19,608 nt of DNA from JAENVT01 sp031412355 (GTDB lineage: Bacteria; Actinomycetota; Acidimicrobiia; Acidimicrobiales; Ilumatobacteraceae), in contig JANOCR010000200.1 of NCBI GenBank assembly GCA_031412355.1, positions 1-19,608 of the forward strand, read 5' to 3'. The notes under the pieces were generated by a model. It was not told where the DNA came from. It did not search any database and saw nothing but the letters and a program-made list of their open reading frames with translations. The translations under genes were made by a program, and so were the position numbers. Positions 7,379-13,843 of the stretch are shown in pieces (positions within the stretch are counted from its first letter, which is position 1; each line of letters begins with the position of its first letter).

Positions 7379-8455
7379 ATGGCGAGAGTGACACTGCAGA
7401 CGATCGCCGACCAGGTCGGGGTCAGCCGCATGACGGTGTCGAACGCGTTCTCACGTCCCGACCAACTGTCCGCGGAGTTGCGCGAAAAGATCCTGGCCGC
7501 CGCCGAAGAGCTCGGATACGCCGGGCCCGATCCTTCAGCGCGCGCTCTGGCGCGCGGTACAACGGGGGCGGTCGGTGTGCTGTTGACCGACTCGCTGCGG
7601 AACGCTTTCGCCGATGAGGTGGCGACCACGTTTCTGGGCGCCATCGCCGAGGAACTTCGCCCGACCGGGCTCGCCCTCACGCTGTTGTCGGCATCGGAGC
7701 GACCCGAGATGATCCCGGCACGCGACGTGCCGATGGATGGCGCACTCGTGTACTCCTGCAACACGCAGTCGACGGCCGTGGATTGGCTTCGGCGCCGCAA
7801 GCTGCCACTGGTGTTCGTCGACCAGGCCCCGTGGCCCGGCGTTCCCAGCATCAACATCGACGACCGGTCCGGCGCCCGCCTGGCAGCCCAACACCTCGTC
7901 GACCTCGGTCACCGCCGGATCGACATCGTGACGACCAGCATCCTCGGCCCCAAAGGGATTGTCGACGACCCGATCTCAGCGGCCGACGGTCACGTCGTGC
8001 GACAACGCATGCTCGGCTGGCTCGACGCGCTGCACGAGGCGGGCATCGAGCCCACTGTCTTCCAGGAATGGCACTCGGACGAAGGTTCCGGCAAGGAATC
8101 CGCCAACGAGGCAGCGGGCATCCTGCTCGACAAACCTCAGAGACCGACCGCAATCCTGTGCTTCAGCGACGTGATCGCCTACGGCGTCGTGCAGGCCGCG
8201 TCGGCCCGCGGCCTCATCGTGCCGGACGACCTCTCGGTCGTAGGGTTCGACGACAATCCACTTGCCCAGCGCATGCGCCCGGCCCTCACGACGGTGCGCC
8301 AAGACGTCGCGGCAAAAGGCCATGCGGCCGCCGCAGCACTGACCTCGGCCATCGAGCGATCACGCACAGGTGCGACCACGCGCGTACGTCACGTGCTGCT
8401 CCCGACCGAGCTCGTCGTCCGCGACAGCACCGCCGAGCCGCCATCGACACCGTAG
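7379..8455 (+). CDS. LacI-family transcriptional regulator
   Basis: A 358-aa repressor-type regulator. The N-terminal helix-turn-helix reads VTLQTIADQVGVSRMTVSNA (~4-23), followed by the hinge region (LRGT-like ARALARGTTGAVGVLLTD, ~54-71) and a periplasmic-binding-protein-like effector domain (~64-345) with GALVYS, INIDDRSGARLAAQHLVDLG and the conserved PTAILCFSDVIAYGV and LSVVGFDDNPLAQRMRPALT blocks. The start is placed at ATG 7379, which directly precedes the DNA-binding domain; an upstream in-frame start at 7271 would add 36 unrelated residues. GTGGG abuts the ATG, so the ribosome-binding site is poor. The effector is probably a small sugar-like or nucleoside-like molecule, but cannot be named. 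Possible targets are its own upstream operator and the dienelactone hydrolase locus downstream. Confidence 0.92.
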   Translation: MARVTLQTIADQVGVSRMTVSNAFSRPDQLSAELREKILAAAEELGYAGPDPSARALARGTTGAVGVLLTDSLRNAFADEVATTFLGAIAEELRPTGLALTLLSASERPEMIPARDVPMDGALVYSCNTQSTAVDWLRRRKLPLVFVDQAPWPGVPSINIDDRSGARLAAQHLVDLGHRRIDIVTTSILGPKGIVDDPISAADGHVVRQRMLGWLDALHEAGIEPTVFQEWHSDEGSGKESANEAAGILLDKPQRPTAILCFSDVIAYGVVQAASARGLIVPDDLSVVGFDDNPLAQRMRPALTTVRQDVAAKGHAAAAALTSAIERSRTGATTRVRHVLLPTELVVRDSTAEPPSTP

Positions 8456-8466
8456 GGCCGGCGACC

Positions 8467-8513
8467 CCATCTGCCCGCCAGAGATCGTGACACGATCGTC
8501 GTACCATCTGCCC
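8467..8513. promoter_or_regulatory. Palindrome flanked by 10-bp direct repeats upstream of the dienelactone hydrolase gene
   Basis: GATCGTG-A-CACGATC (8483-8497) is a perfect palindrome apart from its central base. It is flanked by two identical copies of CCATCTGCCC, at 8467-8476 and 8504-8513; the second ends exactly at the ATG (8514). A weak -10-like TACCAT lies at 8502-8507. The arrangement looks like a regulator-binding site that would block a leaderless or short-leader transcript. Confidence 0.4.
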
Positions 8514-9277
8514 ATGGCACTCGACGACTACCTCTCATCCGAGATCGTGATCGACTGCGCCGACGGAATCTTCAGTCGTCGCGAGGCCCTGCGGCGGTTG
8601 ATGCTGCTCGGTGTCACAGCCCCGGCAGCTGCCGCCATGCTGGCTTCGTGCGGTAGCGACGACGACACAGCCGGCACGGCCACAACACCGGCTACCACAC
8701 CGGCGACCACAGCAGCTGCGGCACCATTCCGCCGCGACTGGCAGCCGACGGATACACCGCGCTCGCAATCGATCTGCTCTCCGAGGAAGGTGGCACTGCG
8801 TCGTTGCCCGGCGACGGCGACGCGACTGCGGCGCTCGGCAACGCCTCGACCGAGCGTTTGATCGAAGACCTTCGGGCGGGCCTCGACGAGCTCGAACGTC
8901 GAGCTCCCGGAGCCAAGCTGGCCTCCATCGGGTTCTGTTTCGGAGGTGGAATGACGTGGCAGCTACTGGCAGCCGGCGAACCGCGCCTGTCGGCGGCGGT
9001 GCCGTTCTACGGGCCGGCTCCGGGTGACGCAGACTTCAGCGGCTCGCCGAATGCGGCCGTGCTGGGCGTTTACGCCGAGTTGGATGCACGGGTCAACGCA
9101 TCGCTGGAAGCTGCGCGCGTTGGCCTGGAAGCGGCCGGGTTGGTGCACGAGCTCCGAGTGTTCCCGGGTGTCGATCACGCCTTCTTCAACGACACCGGGG
9201 GCCGCTACAACCCCGAACAGGCTGCCGAGGCGTACCAGGCAATGCTCGCATGGTTCGGCGAACATCTCGCCTCATAG
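8514..9277 (+). pseudogene. Dienelactone hydrolase family lipoprotein gene with an apparent internal out-of-frame deletion
   Basis: The first frame, from ATG 8514, encodes a Tat-like lipoprotein leader: twin arginines in SRREALRRLMLLG, then lipobox LASC followed by GSDDD and a Thr/Pro/Ala-rich linker to about 8725. It then runs out of the family's sequence and stops at 8861. From about 8735 the +2 frame continues with RLAADGYTALAIDLLSEEGG, the nucleophile motif GFCFGGG, a D in ELDARVNA and H in VDHAFF (the Cys-Asp-His triad), and ends at the family's usual C-terminus. Between the two, the N-terminal beta-strands and the conserved HENRG loop expected in this family are absent, so roughly 40-50 codons appear lost, with a frame change. 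The second part has no ATG start (TTG 8804 at best). Sequencing or assembly error is possible. It is convergent with the monooxygenase gene, 8 bp away. Confidence 0.75.
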
Positions 9278-9285
9278 CGCGTCGA

Positions 9286-10314
9286 TCAACTCGTCGTGGA
9301 CGGGCTGGGCTCGACCCAGTGATCGGCCAGCAGTTCGATGCTGCGGAGACGGGCCGACAGGTCGTAGGCAACCGACGTGACCATCAACTCGTTGGCACCA
9401 GTTCGCGCCACGAGTTCTTCCAGCTCCCTGATCACGACCGACACCTCGCCGACAATCCTGCTGCTCGGCAAAAAATTGGCCTGCTCGAGGTCGGGGTGGA
9501 CCGCAGCAGCCTGCGGCGACGGCAGGCGGATGAAGCGACCCGTTCGACGGCCGAGGGCGGTGAGCCGGCCGGGTGCAGAGTGCCAGTCGGCATCCTCTTT
9601 CGAATCGGCGGCGAGCACGTTGGCCGTGACGATCATGTAGGGGGCACCGAGCACCACCGACGGTTGGAACGAATGGTGATACAGCTCGGTGGCCTGCATG
9701 GTGCCGCCGGTGTCGAAGTGATGGGCAAAGGCGAACGGCAGCCCGAGATGCCCGGCAAGCTGCGCGCTGTATCCGCTGGAGCCCAACAGGAAGATCTGGG
9801 GCGATGTGGTCGCCGCTGGGGTGGCCCGGAACTGGCTCCACAGCCCGGTGGCCGTACGCGGATCGCCGAGCAACCCCATGAGGTCGAGGAAATCGTTGGG
9901 GAAGTCGTCGACGTCTTGTGGATCTGAAGTGCGGCGCAACACCGCCGCCGTGCGTTGGTCAGTGCCCGGTGCACGGCCGATGCCGAGGTCGATCCGACCG
10001 GGATGCAGGCCCTCCAGCATCGCGAACTGCTCGGCGACCACCAGCGGTGCGTGGTTGGGCAGCATCACGCCACCGGAGCCAACTCGGATGTTCGAGGTGA
10101 CCGCCGCCAGATGCGCAATCAGCACCGCCGGCGCGGTGCATGCGACGCTGGGCATGTTGTGATGTTCGGCCACCCAGAACCTGGTGTAGCCGAGCTCGTC
10201 AGCGCGCCTCGCGAGTGCCGTGGTGGTGTGCAGCGCATCTGCGCTGGATTGATCGTCGTTCAGCACCGACAGATCGAGGACCGACCGTCGAACGTTGGCA
10301 AGCGCTGTGGGCAC
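9286..10314 (-). CDS. LLM-class flavin-dependent oxidoreductase (luciferase-like, MsnO8-type)
   Basis: A 342-aa member of the bacterial luciferase-like superfamily, which uses reduced flavin and oxygen to oxidise organic substrates; the substrate here is unknown. It starts LSVLNDDQSSADAL and carries the type-specific block YTRFWVAEHHNMPSVACTAP (~44-63), then SNIRVGSGGVMLPNHAPLVV, EQFAMLEGLHPGRIDLGIGR and APGTDQRT, strongly recalling MsnO8-family enzymes. Length is normal. The GTG start (10312-10314) lies 5 bp after the marR stop, so the two are one transcription unit, with no clear ribosome-binding site of its own and probable translational coupling. Control by the MarR protein, possibly through an aromatic or oxidant ligand, is likely from the context. 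Confidence 0.9.
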   Translation of the reverse strand: MPTALANVRRSVLDLSVLNDDQSSADALHTTTALARRADELGYTRFWVAEHHNMPSVACTAPAVLIAHLAAVTSNIRVGSGGVMLPNHAPLVVAEQFAMLEGLHPGRIDLGIGRAPGTDQRTAAVLRRTSDPQDVDDFPNDFLDLMGLLGDPRTATGLWSQFRATPAATTSPQIFLLGSSGYSAQLAGHLGLPFAFAHHFDTGGTMQATELYHHSFQPSVVLGAPYMIVTANVLAADSKEDADWHSAPGRLTALGRRTGRFIRLPSPQAAAVHPDLEQANFLPSSRIVGEVSVVIRELEELVARTGANELMVTSVAYDLSARLRSIELLADHWVEPSPSTTS

Positions 10315-10319
10315 GAGGC

Positions 10320-10838
10320 TCAGGGCTCGACATGGGCGCCGCAGCCCGACTCCATCGCCGCGACGAGGGTGGCGAGGGCTGCGCGTAGATTGTTGCGCTC
10401 CGCCGGCGACAACTCATCGAACAGCCGGCCGATCTCGGCCAGCCTGGGCACCAGCGATTCGTCGGCGGCGGCCTGACCCTCGTTGGTCAGTTCCAGCAGC
10501 GTTGCGCGGCGATCGTTGGGGTGGGCTACACGGCGCAGCAGTCCCTCGCTCTCCAGCGAGTCAGCAACGGCGGTGAGGTTGCGAGCACTGAGGCCCAACA
10601 GATCGGCCAACGACTTCATCTTGGCTGGGCCCTGGCAGTGCAGCGCCTCGAGCACGCGGAGCCTGGGAAAGGTCAACCCGCCGGCCGGACGCGCATCGAC
10701 CCATCGTAGGAACGAGTGCGAGAAGTGCGCCGACAGCTCGAGCAGCTCGCGGTGGGGCACATCGATCGACGCGTCGCCAGTGCTTTCGGTGTGGGGGGCG
10801 ACGTCGATACTCACCCCGCCATGGTACCGGATCAGCAC
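10320..10838 (-). CDS. MarR-family transcriptional regulator
   Basis: A winged-helix regulator of up to 172 aa. The core shows LTFPRLRVLEALHCQGPAKM, then the recognition region LADLLGLSARNLTAVADSLE and the wing EGLLRRVAHPNDRRATLLEL followed by TNEGQAAADESL, the standard MarR layout (DxR wing motif as NDRR). The start is uncertain: GTG 10838 gives 172 aa without a clear ribosome-binding site; GTG 10814 gives 164 aa. The protein domain begins ~25 residues in, so both are compatible. It is divergent from the YceI gene across an AT-rich 74-bp gap that probably carries its operator, and co-directional with the monooxygenase gene. Confidence 0.88.
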   Translation of the reverse strand: MLIRYHGGVSIDVAPHTESTGDASIDVPHRELLELSAHFSHSFLRWVDARPAGGLTFPRLRVLEALHCQGPAKMKSLADLLGLSARNLTAVADSLESEGLLRRVAHPNDRRATLLELTNEGQAAADESLVPRLAEIGRLFDELSPAERNNLRAALATLVAAMESGCGAHVEP

Positions 10839-10853
10839 ACCGAAGAGAATGTG

Positions 10854-10890
10854 TTGGAAGTGATAATTACTACTGGTATTATTACTATAT
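10854..10890 (+). promoter_or_regulatory. AT-rich divergent promoter/operator between marR and the YceI gene
   Basis: TTGGAA (10854-10859), 17 bases, TATTAT (10877-10882) is a good sigma-A promoter for the YceI gene. The stretch is almost free of G and C, in sharp contrast with its surroundings, and contains a direct repeat ATTACTA (10866-10872 and 10881-10887) and an imperfect TAATTA/TATTA symmetry. It is the likely MarR binding site controlling both directions. Confidence 0.6.
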
Positions 10891-10912
10891 TCCGTTTACT
10901 AGGAGGCACACC

Positions 10913-11467
10913 ATGCTTGCAACACTCCCCCTCACGACCGGCATCTGGGCATTCGATCCCAGCCACTCGGGCGTCCACTTCAAGGTTCGCCACCTCGGCC
11001 TCACCAATGTGCACGGCCGGTTCAACGGTGTCGATGCCTGGCTGGAAGTCGGCGACGACCTGGCCGGCACTCGGTTCGGTGCGACGATCGACATCGCCAG
11101 CATCGACACGAACAACGCAGACCGCGACGCGCACCTGTTGTCCACCGACTTCTTCTCGGCTGACACACATCCCACCCTCACCTTTTCGTCCACCGCAATC
11201 CGTGAGGCCGGCAGCGACGAGTACGAGGCCGACGGAGACCTGACCATCAACGGCATCACCAAGCCCGTCACGCTGGCAGTCGAGTTCACCGGCGCCACCG
11301 AGCATCCCGGCGACGGGAAGCTGCACAGCGGGTTCATCGCCACTGCGCGGATCTTACGCGACGACTTCGGCATCGACTTCAACATGCCGCTGGGCATCGA
11401 CAAGTTCGCACTCGGCAAGAAGATCGACGTCGAGATCGACGTGCAGTTCACCGCGCCGCAGGCCTGA
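10913..11467 (+). CDS. YceI family protein (polyisoprenoid-binding-like lipocalin fold)
   Basis: A 184-aa protein with the YceI fold, which in characterised members binds long isoprenoid chains. Diagnostic features: WAFDPSHSGVHFKVRHLGLT near the N-terminus (family D-x-H-S-x-V-x-F-x-V-x-H pattern), VHGRFNGVDAW, then SIDTNNADRDAHLLSTDFF, HPTLTFSST, the GDLTINGITKPVTL block and the C-terminal DFGIDFNMPLG. There is no signal peptide, so it is probably cytoplasmic, unlike E. coli YceI. An ideal AGGAGG six bases before the ATG suggests strong translation. It is divergent from marR with a shared AT-rich control region. In some actinobacteria YceI genes sit beside marR regulators, but its job here is not shown. 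The universal-stress-like gene follows after 39 bp with its own promoter. Confidence 0.93.
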   Translation: MLATLPLTTGIWAFDPSHSGVHFKVRHLGLTNVHGRFNGVDAWLEVGDDLAGTRFGATIDIASIDTNNADRDAHLLSTDFFSADTHPTLTFSSTAIREAGSDEYEADGDLTINGITKPVTLAVEFTGATEHPGDGKLHSGFIATARILRDDFGIDFNMPLGIDKFALGKKIDVEIDVQFTAPQA

Positions 11468-11471
11468 GAGG

Positions 11472-11497
11472 GTTTGCCCGACCGACCGTTGGGGTAC
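11472..11497 (+). promoter_or_regulatory. Candidate SigB/SigF-type promoter for the universal stress gene
   Basis: GGTTT (GTTT at 11472-11475), 16 bases, GGGTAC (11492-11497). It is located in the 39-bp gap after the YceI stop. Only 9 bases separate the -10 box from ATG 11507, so the transcript should begin at or within one or two bases of the start codon (leaderless). Confidence 0.7.
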
Positions 11498-11506
11498 GGG
11501 ACACCC

Positions 11507-12052
11507 ATGACACAAGTACTGATCGCGGTCGACGATTCCGAATCTTCCATCAGCACGGCGCGCACCGCGTACGCGCTGTTCGGGGCCAATGCCATCTACA
11601 CCGTGGTCAATGTCGCGGAGCAATCTCCGATGATCTGGGGCGGTGACGCCCTGGTCTGGGGAATCGGCTATCCAATCACGATGGGTCCTTCGGGTGGCGT
11701 CGACGTGGCCCGGACCACACCGGCATCGAAGGATTCATCGGCGTCGACGGATTCACCGGCCACCGACACTGTGGCCGCCGACGTCGACAGTGCACCGATC
11801 GATGCGGCGATCGAGGTAGCTCGTGACATCGCGGCCGAGGCCGACATTCCCAACCCGCAGGTCGTCGGTGAGGTCGGCGATCCGGCGTCGGCAATCATCG
11901 CCGCGGCGCATCATCACCAAGCGGACGTCATCGTGATCGGTTCTCACGATCGAGGCTGGTTCAGCAAGTTGTTGGTGCCGTCTGTTTCCGGTGCCATCGT
12001 TCGCGATGCCGACATCCCGGTCCTGATCACCCGGAATCACGCGCCAGGCTGA
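11507..12052 (+). CDS. Universal stress protein (UspA)-like, with a low-complexity insert
   Basis: A 181-aa protein. MTQVLIAVDDSESSISTART opens like the first strand and helix of a Usp domain (acidic D9/D10), and the C-terminal half VIVIGSHDRGWFSKLLVPSV, then SGAIVRDADIPVLITR, matches the last strand and helix. The ATP-binding motif of ATP-type Usp proteins, G-2x-G-9x-G(S/T), is altered: GSHD replaces GSxG and PS replaces GS, so nucleotide binding is doubtful. Residues ~66-97 form a Ser/Thr/Asp/Ala-rich insert (TTPASKDSSASTDSPATDT), probably unstructured. The start is fixed by the domain and by the nearby promoter; there is no ribosome-binding site, consistent with a leaderless message. The putative stress promoter fits the family's usual induction by stress or growth arrest. 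Confidence 0.85.
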   Translation: MTQVLIAVDDSESSISTARTAYALFGANAIYTVVNVAEQSPMIWGGDALVWGIGYPITMGPSGGVDVARTTPASKDSSASTDSPATDTVAADVDSAPIDAAIEVARDIAAEADIPNPQVVGEVGDPASAIIAAAHHHQADVIVIGSHDRGWFSKLLVPSVSGAIVRDADIPVLITRNHAPG

Positions 12053-12084
12053 CCGTACGCCGGGGGTGAGTGCGTTCTCGCTCA

Positions 12085-12090
12085 TATAGA
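12085..12090 (+). promoter_or_regulatory. Weak -10-like element upstream of the ABC exporter genes
   Basis: TATAGA is the only AT-rich hexamer in the 57-bp gap before the ABC genes and lies 19 bp from ATG 12110. No convincing -35 box is seen at the right distance, and no stress-type GTTT/GGGTA pair. Confidence 0.25.
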
Positions 12091-12109
12091 GTCGACACAG
12101 ATCGCCCCG

Positions 12110-13843
12110 ATGCTGATACGTCTACTACGCACGTACCTTCGCCCGTACAAGCCGCACCTGGTCGCTGTAGTGATTCTGCAAGCGGCTCAAACGATCGCCG
12201 CCCTGTACCTGCCGAGCCTGAACGCCGACATCATCGACAACGGAGTCGTACGCGGCGACACGTCGTACATCTGGTCGATAGGAGGCCTGATGCTGCTGAT
12301 CACCCTGGCGCAGGTCACGTGCGCGGCAACCGCCGTGTACTTCGGAGCGAAGGCCGCGATGGGGTTCGGCCGCGATGTGCGCAGCGGCATCTTCCATCAG
12401 GTCGCCGGCTTCTCGGCGCGTGAGATGGGCCAGTACGGCGCACCATCGCTGATCACCCGAATCACGAACGACGTGCAGCAGGTGCAGCTTCTAGTGTTGA
12501 TGACCTGCACATTGCTCGTTGCAGCACCCATCACGGCGATCGGCGGGGTCATCATGGCCATCCGCGAGGACACCGGCCTGTCGTGGATCTTCACGGTCAG
12601 CATCCCCGTGCTGATCATCTGCATCCTCACGGTCGTGTCGCGCATGGTGCCGCAATTCCGCAAGATGCAGGAGCGCATCGACACGGTCAATCGTGTGCTC
12701 CGCGAGCAGATCATCGGCATTCGCGTGGTGCGCGCTTTCGTGCGCGAGCCCGCCGAGGCCAAGCGTTTCGACGACGTCAACGCGGAACTCACCGACACGG
12801 CGCTGCGCGCCGGACGGCTGCAGGCCTTCTTCTTCCCCATCGTGATCCTCGTTCTCAACTTGTCGAGCGTCGCGGTGCTGTGGTTCGGTTCGGGCCGCAT
12901 CGACAACGGCCAGATGCAAATCGGTGCGCTGATCGCGTTCCTCAGCTATCTGGCCCAGATCATCTTGGCCGTGATGATGGCGACGTTCATGGTGATATTG
13001 GCGCCGCGCGCTGCCGTGTGCGCCGAGCGCATCGTCGAGGTGCTCGACACACCGTCGTCGGTCGTCCGCGCCGAGAGGCCCGTGGCCGTGGCTACGACCA
13101 CGGGCAGGCTGGAGCTGCGCAACGTCGGGTTCCACTACCCAGGTGCGGAGGCACCGGTTTTGACGGGCGTGTCTATGGTTGCCGAGCCCGGTGAGGTGAC
13201 CGCGATCATCGGCAGCACCGGATCTGGCAAGACCACGTTGCTCAGCCTGATTCCCCGGCTGTTCGACGCCACTTCGGGTGCTGTGCTCGTCGACGGCATC
13301 GATGTGCGCGACCTCGATCCCGACGCGTTGTGGGGACGCATCGGTCTGGTGCCCCAGAAGCCGTACCTGTTCAGCGGCACGGTGGCCAGCAACCTGCGAT
13401 TCGCCGACCCCGACGCCAGCGACGAAGCGCTGTGGGAGGCACTCGACATCGCCCAAGCCACCGATTTCGTGCGAGCGATGCCTGGCGATCTGCAGGCCAA
13501 GATCACCCAAGGCGGCTCGAACGTTTCGGGCGGCCAACGACAGCGTCTGGCGATCGCTCGGGCACTCGTTCGCAAGCCCCAGATCTATCTCTTCGACGAT
13601 TCGTTCTCGGCGCTCGACCTGGCCACCGACGCCAGATTGAGGGCCGCGCTGGCCCCACACGTCGCCGACGCCACCGTCATCATCGTCGCCCAGCGGGTGT
13701 CGACCATTCTGCACGCCGATCAGATCCTGGTGCTCGAAGACGGCGAGTCCGTCGGTCTTGGCACCCATGCCGAACTGCTCGAAACGTGCGCGACCTATCG
13801 CGAGATCGTCGAGTCGCAGATGACTGACGGGGCGGCGGCATGA
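12110..13843 (+). CDS. ABC exporter half-transporter A (membrane + ATPase domains; degenerate ATP site)
   Basis: A 577-aa type IV exporter half (six-helix transmembrane domain ~1-310, nucleotide-binding domain ~333-570). Walker A IIGSTGSGKTT (368-376), Q-loop VPQKPYLFSGTV, signature VSGGQRQR (472-479) and Walker B IYLFDDSFSALD (492-503). The catalytic Glu after Walker B is Asp (D497), and the switch His is Gln (Q528, in VAQRVSTI). These are the changes seen in the non-catalytic half of heterodimeric exporters such as TM287/288 and BmrC/BmrD. Its stop overlaps the start of the second half by ATGA, so equimolar production is expected. No substrate can be assigned; drug, lipid or peptide export is typical. 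No clear ribosome-binding site precedes ATG 12110. Confidence 0.93.
   Translation: MLIRLLRTYLRPYKPHLVAVVILQAAQTIAALYLPSLNADIIDNGVVRGDTSYIWSIGGLMLLITLAQVTCAATAVYFGAKAAMGFGRDVRSGIFHQVAGFSAREMGQYGAPSLITRITNDVQQVQLLVLMTCTLLVAAPITAIGGVIMAIREDTGLSWIFTVSIPVLIICILTVVSRMVPQFRKMQERIDTVNRVLREQIIGIRVVRAFVREPAEAKRFDDVNAELTDTALRAGRLQAFFFPIVILVLNLSSVAVLWFGSGRIDNGQMQIGALIAFLSYLAQIILAVMMATFMVILAPRAAVCAERIVEVLDTPSSVVRAERPVAVATTTGRLELRNVGFHYPGAEAPVLTGVSMVAEPGEVTAIIGSTGSGKTTLLSLIPRLFDATSGAVLVDGIDVRDLDPDALWGRIGLVPQKPYLFSGTVASNLRFADPDASDEALWEALDIAQATDFVRAMPGDLQAKITQGGSNVSGGQRQRLAIARALVRKPQIYLFDDSFSALDLATDARLRAALAPHVADATVIIVAQRVSTILHADQILVLEDGESVGLGTHAELLETCATYREIVESQMTDGAAA

Noticed and set aside
8690..8740. Programmed frameshifting as an explanation for the two-frame dienelactone hydrolase.
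   Set aside because: A frameshift alone would not explain the missing N-terminal strands and HENRG loop, and no slippery heptamer with a downstream structure is evident.
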